From NCBI GenBank assembly GCA_027574665.1, contig CM050652.1:38397631-38461630 (forward strand): a DNA stretch of 64,000 nt, written 5' to 3'. A program made the position numbers and the translations under genes. The first letter of the stretch is position 1, and each line of letters starts with the position of its first letter. Source of the stretch: Rhynochetos jubatus. Taxonomy: Eukaryota > Chordata > Aves > Eurypygiformes > Rhynochetidae. Positions 1 through 9,112 of the stretch are shown one piece after another. The notes beneath the pieces are model-generated. The model searched no databases. It was not told the DNA's origin and saw nothing but the letters and a program-made list of their open reading frames with translations.

Positions 1-259
1 GACTGCCAAATGAAAATCTTCCTCATTTAGCTCTTAATGCAGGCAAAGAGCCAGTCAGCTAAAATCAGGGTAGCCCCAGAACATTTTGCAGGATTCTTCC
101 ATTGCAAGTTCAGGACTAGGGCATCTCCAGAAGTGTGCAAAGCTCCTCTAAAATAACAGGCCATAGTTTAACAGTTCTGAGTTCTCTGCACTAACAGAAA
201 GGTTTCACCTTCACAGCAGATGAAATAATGCTTGCTATGGCAAAAAGCAGGCAGGTTAC

Positions 260-370
260 CTTTTTACTATAGAGTTGGCCCTGCTGGCGTAGGCTAGGTT
301 GGGGCATAGATGAATTCAGCTCTCTTGGTATTTCTTCCCCCTCCTGATGAGCACCATTCATCATGGGATT
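260..370 (-). CDS. Exon-like block past the poly(A) signal
   Basis: A 111-bp open block lies between a possible acceptor (CAACTGTACAG|AAT) and a donor (AGTAAAAAG|GTAACC), in phase 0 at both ends. It encodes 37 residues, starting NPMMNGAHQEGEEIPRELNS and ending QLYSKK, with a coding-like polar composition. A longer version could start at an upstream AG near 394 in another phase. The acceptor lacks a good pyrimidine tract. The block lies about 0.9 kb beyond the AATAAA at 1271. It could be an alternative exon joined in frame after the 1744-2045 exon, an exon of a neighbouring gene, or chance. Confidence 0.27.
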
Positions 371-1254
371 CTGTACAGTTGGCATGTCCACAGCAAAGCT
401 GTCAGTACCTTATTTTGCTCTGATATGGACACTTGCATCCAAGTGAATCTGGTCCAGTGATGATGCTAGCCATCTAATCTCAAATTAGGAGGTCTTGTTC
501 ATGTGGGATGTGACAAGTCCAGAGTGCAACTCTTTGAGCCTAGTTCTCTGATAGTATTTTTAACTGTTAAAACTTTAACATTAGACTAATAAAATTACTA
601 CCTTTTTTTCTGATTACTCTTGTCTGGACACTAACCTTTATTGCATTTGGTGCATTCATGAGGGCAGATCTCGAGAGATACCAACAGTACAAAGAACTCA
701 TACATGATTCTGAAACAATTTGTGTGCTAATATGCCCTAGTGTTGTACACTACCTTCTTTCCTTGTTTGTAAAGGCCATTCTCTTTTAATCTAGCATCTT
801 CTTTACAGAGTAATTTACAGAATTAGGCAAACAGCAGCTGATTGTAATTAGTCACATTGTTTCAGTTTTATCGTTATTACTTCACTCTAATGAGTGTGTG
901 AGCCATTATGAATGGCTGTTCTTCCCTCCAGGAAGGAGAAGAATAAGCCCAGGGCTCTTCACCATAATCATGCACCAGGGTGAGGCAGAGCAGTGTCTCC
1001 AGAGCATATGCAGACTGTGCTGTGCACTCCACAGAAGACAGATCTAATGACAGTATGCTGCTCCACTGGCATGAAAGGTGAGGATGCAGCAGGGTTGCAT
1101 CAGTATACAATTCCACTGACATGGCCTCCACTGCAGGAGGGAGCACTGCCATCGCTTTTCTAGGAATGGGATAGATCACTCATGCAGTTCACTGAAAGAG
1201 AAAGGTCCCAGACGGAGCACAGATGGCTTACACCAACAAAAAGATAGTTATTCT
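371..1254. other. Non-coding stretch past the poly(A) site
   Basis: No exon with good splice sites and no repeat I recognise. The 100-codon open frame at 877-1179 (minus) has no supporting signals. Confidence 0.5.
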
Positions 1255-1500
1255 TTGCAAGAAACAGGCTTTTATTCAGACAGCTACGTAAGCATAATGG
1301 TGGATTCAACGAAGAAATAGAAGTGAAGGAATCCTTTCCGTGAGCCTTTTAACATCTTCCTGCCTCTGTTAAATTGTTCCTTAAAGTAACTTTTCCTGTG
1401 CACTGTGCAGAACAAGTTTAAAATCCATCCATCAAAAGCAGTGCAATGCCAACCAAGACAAGAAGATTAAAGGCATTTGAGGCAAAGGTAAGTTCTTTAC
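1255..1500 (-). other. Probable 3' UTR
   Basis: About 245 bases follow the TAG stop on the minus strand and lead to an AATAAA signal. No long reading frame was seen. The exact cleavage site is a guess, placed 10-25 bases past the signal. Confidence 0.5.
1271..1276 (-). terminator. Canonical poly(A) signal AATAAA
   Basis: On the minus strand the sequence reads GAATAAAAGCC. A T/GT-rich tract (CTTTTTGTTGGTGT) lies about 30 bases further on, as expected for the downstream element of a polyadenylation site. The signal lies about 225 bases after the stop codon at 1501. Confidence 0.58.
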
Positions 1501-1578
1501 CTACTGAGAAGCTATATTCTGCACTGGTTCATCAGATTGCTTGTTGATCATGGTGAGGTTATATGAATGCAAGTTCTC
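1501..1578 (-). CDS. Last coding exon (25 codons and stop)
   Basis: The acceptor CTCTTCACTTTAG|GAG has a good pyrimidine tract. The exon begins in phase 0, matching the phase-0 end of the exon at 1744-2045, 165 bases upstream on the minus strand. It encodes 25 residues beginning ENLHSYNLTM and ending QNIASQ, then TAG at 1503-1501. The following sequence behaves like a 3' UTR and has a canonical AATAAA signal. A donor-like CAGTAG|GTAAAG overlaps the stop codon, but splicing there would still include the stop. The joined C-terminal part of the protein is 125 residues. The product is not recognised. Confidence 0.6.
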   Translation of the reverse strand, partial: ENLHSYNLTMINKQSDEPVQNIASQ

Positions 1579-1743
1579 CTAAAGTGAAGAGCTTCGAGAT
1601 GTGTGGTCATTATTGAGATTTAGATGATCAGCAAGGCAGTGGAATATGAACTTTGAATACCACACATTATGATCTGTCTATATTTATCCTCAGCCATATT
1701 TATTCACAAAATAACTCCAGAACTCAGAAGAAAAGGCACTTAC

Positions 1744-2045
1744 CACAACAATCACATTCGTTGAAGGAATGGGAAGATTTTCCACTTCCAAATCTTGACC
1801 AGTCATAGCTAACAGATTGAGGGATGGGTCATAGGCAGGTCTGGGGAAGGTTGATTTAACAATTATTGCAGGATGCCGGTTGCTTATTTTGGTGTGGGAA
1901 GAATGGAAATCTTGTTTAGAATTCATATAACTGTCTGTATCCAGACTTTTTTCCACACTCTGCACATGGTGGTAAATAAACACAGGTTTCCCACTCTTCC
2001 GGTGATGAATTGCCAAAAAGTGGTCATTGTCTCCAGAAAAGCAGC
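1744..2045 (-). CDS. Internal coding exon, 100 codons, unidentified protein
   Basis: A 302-bp exon with strong boundaries: acceptor CTCTTTCTGCAG|GC at its upstream end and donor GTTGTG|GTAAGT at its downstream end. It starts in phase 1, ends in phase 0, and is open throughout. The 100 residues begin CFSGDNDHFLAIHHRKSGKP and end PIPSTNVIVV. The composition is polar and mixed, rich in Ser, His, Lys, Asn and Asp, with a Pro-Tyr patch (FPRPAYDP). There is no transmembrane segment and only one Cys. This fits the cytoplasmic tail or a disordered region of a membrane protein, which is inference. The phase-0 end joins in frame to the exon at 1501-1578. I do not recognise the family. Confidence 0.68.
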
Positions 2046-2973
2046 CTGCAGAAAGAGAAGAATAAGCTTAGAATGTCTCTATTGGATATTCTGTAGACAG
2101 TGATGGAAATCTGATGAGGCCTTCAGATTCTGCAAGATTTGGAAAGAATATTTCTGGCATACAAGAATTCCCTTAAAATCTCACAACGGAATTTCTATAG
2201 CAATAGCTTAACAGCACTAGAGAGAGTCTACTAAATATGCAAAGCGTATCACATTCTTAAATTCATTTTTACAGGGCTTTTAAAAATATTGTTTATACTT
2301 TCAGCCAGGGTTACATTTCAAAAATGACATGCAAATGCAGAGCACATGCTGAGGCAAGTCCAACTTTTGTATCGGCATCAACTCCAATAGGAAAACATAC
2401 GGAGTCCACTTTCTGATTTATTGAATCAACCACTAACACCAAAGATGAGAATTGCTGTGATCATCTCTTACATATGACCCAGCACACAGCTAAGCATTGC
2501 CTGGCCAGCCAACAGAGGACCTAGGTCTCTGCAGAGGAGATATAGGCGTGTGGATTTAGTCATACCTTGGTGTTTGGCATAAAAACTCTTTTAGGTTACA
2601 TACTTTTAATAAACTATGTTTTAGTAAAAAATAAGTTAATTTGGTAGTCAAAATACTTCATAATGATGCCTTTATAAAAGGAATCAGAACTCAGGTTTTT
2701 GGGCTTTTTTTAATGGATGAAACCTAATGAATCTTCAGTTCCTTAGTGAAGAACAAAACAGCTACAACAGCCCAGTTCAGCTCCCAGTCTGGAAGTCAGG
2801 CTGTCACACCGAACAGAAAAATAGGCGAGTATCGGCTCCTTTTTAGATAAAAGGAACTGATGCTGTATTAGTCACCTTCTGGAAGAGTGCTCTAAGAAAC
2901 CTACTGTAGTACAAAAGGGACATTGTGTTCTAAGAGAAGTGAACCCAGAGAGCTCACTCTGATCAGCCTCTAC

Positions 2974-3022
2974 TTTCCTCTTCAGAAGCTGCTGGAGTTA
3001 ATGGCAATGTTGCATTTGTGCA
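2974..3022 (-). CDS. Weak candidate internal exon, 16 codons
   Basis: A long T-rich tract ends in an acceptor (ACTAAAAATCAG|TGC). The open sequence CTNATLPLTPAASEEE contains an N-glycosylation sequon (NAT) and looks like an extracellular stalk. Ending at the weak donor GAAA|GTAGAG, it would run from phase 0 to phase 1. That is exactly what is needed to join the 4381-4487 exon to the 1744-2045 exon. The donor is poor and the T tract is also a simple repeat, so this may be chance. Confidence 0.2.
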
Positions 3023-3034
3023 CTGATTTTTAGT

Positions 3035-3100
3035 AAAAACAAAACAAAACAAAACAAAAAAACCACACACACAAAAAATCAAAACCCAGCAAACAAAAAA
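3035..3100. repeat. (AAAAC)n and A/C-rich low-complexity tract
   Basis: Four to five AAAAC units, then a CA stretch and further A/C-rich sequence. Read on the minus strand it is the T-rich tract before the weak candidate exon at 2974-3022. Confidence 0.9.
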
Positions 3101-4380
3101 ATTAAGTGTTATTTTAATTCTGATAATGAGCTGTGAAGAACAGCTCAGAACCAATAACGTTTCAATTCAGGTAGAACAAGAAATCATTTTGTTCTATTCA
3201 GACTGATTTTTACCTCTAATTCTTTTGCTTCTCTAAGCAAACAAAAACGATCAGTCATTTACACAGCTCTACGCAGTGCCCTTAGGAGATTTCAGTGTAG
3301 GTAATTACATTCTGTTGACCTAATTTTCTCATGAAATTTTGGTTAGGAAAATCAAGGACAATGTCTTATCTATCCTATAGTATTTATATGCATCACTGGG
3401 AAATGCATTCTCTGCCAAAAGCGGGTCCATGTCAGTAAGTGGTGAAGCAATTCAGAACGTGCATGAGCAGAAAATCAATAGCAAGTAGACAGAACACAGA
3501 ACCCTGCATTTTGCAGTACACTTGGAGATTCCCCTAATAAGATGCTAAACCTAAAGCTACTCTTTTAAATGGTAAAAACACTGACAATTTCACAGATGAC
3601 CACTGAGGGCATGTGTGTACAGCTGTTGGCTTGTTGGCTGGTTTTGATTGGGAAAACGACCAAGAGCAGTAGAGAAAGAAAAAAGCAAAACTACAGAGCA
3701 TAGTCTTAAAGATAGATGAATTTGAGAGTTTGTTAAGCTTGCTGGGATCTCATTAAGCTTTGTGAGGGTTGGCTTCATTAATAAAATCCTGAAGGCTGGT
3801 CTTACCTAGCAATTGAGAGTTGTGTGAATGGCAAAATAAAACCAAAGAACTTCTCATAATCAACTACTACTCACAGTCACCTCTTTATTGAATTTATTTT
3901 CACGCTTCCTTCACAGACAACCCATATTCCAAAACTGATCATAGGTATACAGGAATATACAGGAATACAAACACATTTAGTCTCTGGGCTCGTCTTTACT
4001 TCCTTCATTCCCACTCCTTTGTTTCTGAGGGAATCAAAACCACTGTGCTTCTCCCGGAATTATTTGCATTGCATTTCCTACTCACTTTAATATTCCAAAT
4101 TCCCCTTTTATTTCATTTATTTTTACTGAAAGAAGCAGGAAAAAAAATATAATGAACTACTAGCCCAAATTCTTCACTGAAAAATATTAAGGTAAATCCC
4201 AAGTACGACTTCAGAGTTAATCCTGACTGAATCCAGAGTAACACAGAAAAACCTGAATGGTTGTCTTATTTTTGATAAAACAATAGTTAAAGGAACTCCC
4301 TGAAGAGCTTTCCTGCTCATGAATGTCAGTACGTTTTAACAGCAGTATCACCACTTCCCACTAAATCCCAACAGGCTCAC

Positions 4381-4487
4381 TTCCATTAGAACGCTACTTT
4401 CTATATCTTGAAGATCTTCATTGCTTGTGCTAATTTCAGTATTTCCACCATTGTCACCAGTTGCCATCTTTGCATTCATTATCTTTC
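4381..4487 (-). CDS. Probable internal coding exon, 35 codons
   Basis: The minus strand shows a strong acceptor (TTTTCCCAATTTTCCTTTCCAG|GA) and a donor (ATGGAA|GTGAGC). They frame 107 open bases, starting in phase 1 and ending in phase 0. The peptide is acidic and polar (KIMNAKMATGDNGGNTEIST, then a Ser/Glu/Asp-rich part ending ESSVLME). It resembles a linker or stalk region and has no Cys or hydrophobic helix. The frame is open for about 28 codons upstream of the acceptor as well, so another acceptor is possible. The phase-0 end does not fit the phase-1 start of the 1744-2045 exon directly, so another exon would have to lie between. Placement in the same gene is inference. Confidence 0.4.
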
Positions 4488-5059
4488 CTGGAAAGGAAAA
4501 TTGGGAAAATGTGGATGAAACTCCCTGTTCTGCTGGTTCCAGCTGTTCTGCTTGCTGGTTCAAACTATGCATTCACTTGATTTTCTTAGTTGTCTGCAGA
4601 AACATAGAAGGTTCTGTCCTGAACTGAAAAGGAAAAAAATATCCCATCTACAGTAAAATGACAGATAATAGATCAGTAGAAGTCCATGTGAAATACTCAC
4701 ATGGTCCCAACATATGGGAAGCACAGAAGTTTTTTATGATAATAGATGGGTAAATCACAAGAAAGCTAGATAGCACACCCTGCTGAGACTGTCTTCGGCT
4801 ACAAATGTGTATTACATATGCAGAAATGAAAGTCTATAATAAACAGTGACTCTGATGTGAAAGATGTGGGCACTTGAGACTGTCCCAGTTGGCCTTTGCT
4901 TAATAGAAAAATCCCAAGATTTCTCTAGACTGTCTTGACTCCTTGAATAGTCACAGACAGTTGACATTTTATTTTAAATCAACCTGCCAGAAAATTGTTA
5001 GACTCCCAATTCCCAAATACCTTCAATTTCTCTAAAATAGACAGATAAAAAACTTCAAG

Positions 5060-5064
5060 ATAGT
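5060..5064. repeat. Target site duplication, left copy (ATAGT)
   Basis: Identical to 5635-5639 on the other side of the LTR. Confidence 0.8.
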
Positions 5065-5634
5065 TGTCATGATTTAATCCCAGTGGGATGGAGGAGAGAA
5101 TTGGAAGGAAAAAAGTAAGAAAGCTTGTGGGTTGAGACAAGAACAGTTTAATGATTAAAATAAAAATGTAATAATAATCATCATCATCATCACAATCATA
5201 ATCATCAAAATAATGATGATGTAATGAAAAGGAAAACAACAAAAAGAGAGGGAGAGACATAACCCAGGAAAAACAAGTGATGCAGCCACTCACCATCTGC
5301 TGACCACTGCCAGTCCTCAAGCAGTAATCGCTGCCCCCCAGACAACTCCCCCTAGTTTATATACTGAGCATGGCATCACAGGGTATAGAATATCCATTTG
5401 GCCAGTTTGGGTCAGCTTTCCCGACTATGCTCTCTACCAGTTTCTTGTGCACCTCTTCACTGGCAGAGCATGGGAAGCTGAAAAGTCCTTGACTTAGTAT
5501 AAGCACTGCTTATCAGTGTGTTATCACATTATAACATCATGTGTTATCACATTATTCTCATGCTAAGTCCAAAACACAGCACTGTATCAGCTACAAGGAG
5601 GAAAATTAACTCTATCCCAGCTGAAACCAGGACA
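5065..5634 (-). mobile_element. Solo LTR of an endogenous retrovirus
   Basis: The element starts TGTC (right end, read on minus) and ends GACA (left end). It is flanked by an exact 5-bp target duplication, ATAGT, at 5060-5064 and 5635-5639. On the minus strand a TATAAA-type box lies in the middle (plus strand GTTTATATACT near 5353-5364). I recognise the overall sequence as a family common in bird genomes. A 5-bp duplication suits ERVL-type elements. No internal retroviral genes are present, so this is a solo LTR left by recombination. It contains an ATC/TCA microsatellite (about 5177-5196) and a 15-bp direct repeat (5518-5532 and 5541-5555). It has the same orientation as the host gene. Confidence 0.87.
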
Positions 5635-5639
5635 ATAGT
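5635..5639. repeat. Target site duplication, right copy (ATAGT)
   Basis: Identical to 5060-5064 on the other side of the LTR. Confidence 0.8.
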
Positions 5640-8600
5640 TAAGATCCACTAATAAGCCAGTAACACAGTAGCATGGTTTTCTCTTTTTAAAACATAAATA
5701 TCCCGGCTTTACAGATTTTTTTTATCTCACATCCTCTAGAGCCAGAAACCAGAACTTTATTCATCTGAAAAAGGAGAGTCCCAGGGGGACATAACATTCT
5801 TTGGTAAACCTGATAGGGCCAAGATAACGGTGTCTGAAGTCTTGATGTGTGTCTGGAAAAACAATTTGAGGTCATTGTCTCAAGTCTTATTATTTGTTTC
5901 AGTGTGAACAAATTAGATTCATGGTATGTCCATGCTCTGAACATTCCCATTTTCTGTAATGAAAGGTATAATATGTATTTACTACTGTAAGTACTACAGT
6001 TTCCCCAAATCCATTGACAGAGCTGCTGTGCTACACCTCATTACTAAGTAAAATGCACAAGGGAATACACAGAGATAGTGCATATGTTTTAAAACTCACA
6101 CTTAATACTATAACTAGCATTATAACAACACTGAAGTCTCTTTATAGTTAGAGATATCTTTGTATATTGCACAGCTTGAGATTTTCATGCTAACAAGCTG
6201 GAAATTGGAGGGAAAAAGGCAGAAAATATAGACTCATTTCATAAGGGTAAAAACATCTGAAACTTGACTGATTGGTTTCAAAGATAAATTTAACTCAAAT
6301 ACAATTTGAGTTACAGCATTTAATACTGTTGCTAAATAATTTCTCATTTTCAGTAAAATGACTTACTAAACTTTGGTAATTAAATTTTGTACCCTGAGCT
6401 CCACTTGCCTTTTTTCTTTCTTTTTAGCTCACTGTTCTAAAGATGCTCTTTGTCCCATACAACCTTTCTTCACACCCCATAAACCAGGCTTAAACTTCGG
6501 ACATGGTCGGTCTTTTTCACCTCTTGCACAATGGTTCATCTCCTCTCTAACAACCCCCCAGAATCACTGTGAGAGGCAGGTCAATGTACTTATGCAGAGC
6601 ATTGATCAATCTCTTCCAGTAATGCAATGTTCCTACAGCTAGGAGATTCATTGCTGTCTTCTTTTTAGCATATTGAGATGGATATGGTCTCACACCCTGC
6701 AGAGCAGAGTTTGCAGTTCTTGTTGGTCTGTACAAAGGCCAAGTAGATATTGGCCAAGAGGAAGGGCATAAAAAATCTCTCTCAGCATCTGTGCTAAAAT
6801 GCTTAATATCATGCCAGCCATTTATGATCAAGACTCTAACTCTCAGGAGTCCTATTGACAAAGATACTAAGGAAAATGTTAACTACTGGTAATTTCTAGA
6901 CATAGGATAAACACTACTATAGGTTTAAAAGACTTGTGTCTCCTCTGGGCTGTGAAAGTTGTCCCTTCTGGTGAGGCAATGGGACCATCCTTTGGCTGTG
7001 ACTTTAAGATGCAAAAGTATACTGCTTTATCCTTGTTTCATCTATCTTACTGGAAAAAAAAACCCAAAACATATCAAGAAGAGTCAACATATCTGGTGGG
7101 AAATAAAAATGTATTAAATGATGCTGAAAGCACAAATGATAACAAAAGCTGTCTGGAGGCAATATGCCTTGCTTCTGTACTGTTTAGTTAACAGTATGTC
7201 TTACTGTCAGCAAAGTAGTACATCAATCAAATCTAAATCTCATTAGGATAGGATATGAAGTTTTAGCCAAACACAAATTACTGTTCAACTTCAGCGAGGT
7301 AGATGAACTATTAGCAATGAAATTCAGCTAAAGAGTGGCAAAAACATGACTTCGCTATTAGCTGGACAACAGAACACTTCTAAAAAGTGAAGCAAACCAG
7401 GAAAAACTAAAAGTAAAAAATCTTAATCCACTTGCTGGTTTGGTAGCACATGCATGAAGCAATACATGGGAAGTTTTGGAACTGACAAAAGAATTCACCT
7501 GGGGAAATACTTTCCCACATATAACAGTCCTTGTAGCAGAGAGACTTGCAGGCTGTGACTGTTTCCATCGTTCAGAGAATAACACCAAAATACAAACCCT
7601 GATCAGATCCTTCCTTCACATCACAGCTTCCCCTTCACACAAAACCTGTTAGAATATAAAAGAAGCTATTCCGTACCCAAAGAAGGCTGCTAGACCTAAT
7701 GATCTTTCACTCCTGCATAGCTCTTCATGGCCTTCTTCAGCTAGAAGTTGTTTCTCAGCCCTGCTACGTTCAAAGTTTTGTTCATAAGCAAAGTGGAAGC
7801 ACACCTTATACGTGTAAGTAAAGCTGACATTTTATTGTTAGCGTAATGAAAATCTTAACAATCTAATTCAAGAAGCATTATTAGCCTAGATCTAATTTTT
7901 GAAGAAAAACAAAGAATAATAATTCAGAAAAAGTCACAATAATAGCAATAATACAACTAAAATAGCCTATCCCTCTCCCTGGTGTTGCGCTCACCCCTCC
8001 ACTGCTTCTCTGGGTCCTAAGGTCAGTGGTTTTACACTGGTGTTGGCAATGCGTGAAATGTTGTGAGGATTTGTCAGCATTTGGAGTCCTTTGCCGGGAT
8101 GAATAGGACATTCATGGTGATGGATTCTTCTTCCTCCTCTCTTCTTCCTTCCCTCCTTCCTTTTAGGGCCATACATATATTTGTTGCATTTACACCTTTC
8201 TCTTTCTTCTTTTGGTCTGCAGCTCCAGGTTACATACATGGCAGCATTTACAGTAAATTCAGATGTATGTTAGATACTATTTCTTTTTCTCTTTGTTAAC
8301 ACCTAGAACCAGCTCCAGATCTGCATTTTTACCTATTACTGAGCTGTTTATAGCATGGGATCTTCAGTGCCAAGCCTGTGCCTCAACTGTTATCACCCCA
8401 CACCTGCTCTCCTCTCCTCCACATCCCATGACTCCACTCTCAGTGCCTCTGGTGTTTTGCCAGGCCTGTATAAACCTGCTATCTGTATAAAACAAGAGTT
8501 GCACCTCACGAAGATAAACAAGAGTAAAGCAGATATAATGGCTTGGTCAATTAGAGAAACCGCTGCCAGAGCTAAACCAAATAAAACAAGCAGATCAAGG

Positions 8601-8993
8601 AAAGTTTGGGCAGAGCAGGCCTAACACACCCCAGTCATGAGGCCTTCCAAACTCAGTACAAAGCTTATGGCTTTGTTATTAGCAAAGGCAACACTATATT
8701 GCAGGGCTACAAGGTCACAGTCCTTCACAGAATGGGTTCTGCACTTTCCTAGCTAGGTACAGTATTTAAAACACCAGGCCTTTTGCAGCAGAGGAACGGT
8801 AACCATGGCATGTCAAAATTCAGAACAAGTAATCTACACCAGAGCTAAGTGAACACAGAACAGGGCAATTGTAAAAATTTGGAAAATATTTTGATTTTCC
8901 CTTAGACAAAATGTTCAGAACTTTTCACTAAAACAAAAAAGTTCGGACAAAATCAACTTATACAAAACGTATGGAGGTGCATATATAATTTGT

Positions 8994-9112
8994 TTTTCTG
9001 TGTGTGTTTGTGAGAGCGTGTGAGCACATACAAACGCATGTGAGAGTGGGAGAGCACCCCGAGAGGGAGAGTGAGCACACACAAGAGAAGGAAGAGGAGA
9101 GAGAGAGAGATG
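8994..9112. repeat. GT/GA-rich low-complexity tract
   Basis: 'gtgtgtgtttgtgagag' followed by mixed GAGA and CACA sequence, ending in a short GA run at about 9097-9110. Confidence 0.75.

Larger units (their letters stand above)
2046..4380 (-). other. Probable intron sequence of the minus-strand gene
   Basis: Contains the A/C-rich repeat at 3035-3100, the weak exon candidate at 2974-3022 and a 49-codon open block at 2314-2460 (minus). If the gene encodes a membrane protein, its transmembrane exon should lie here or further upstream. I could not identify it. Confidence 0.4.

Noticed and set aside
4700..4800. Open block with a strong-looking donor CAT|GTGAGTATTT on the minus strand
   Set aside because: Joining it in frame to the next candidate exon (4487) would create a stop codon, and its acceptor is doubtful.
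7881..7990. Hydrophobic stretch on the minus strand resembling a transmembrane helix (SCIIAIIVTF...)
   Set aside because: It ends in a stop with no usable donor and reflects a T-rich tract. Not accepted as the missing transmembrane exon.
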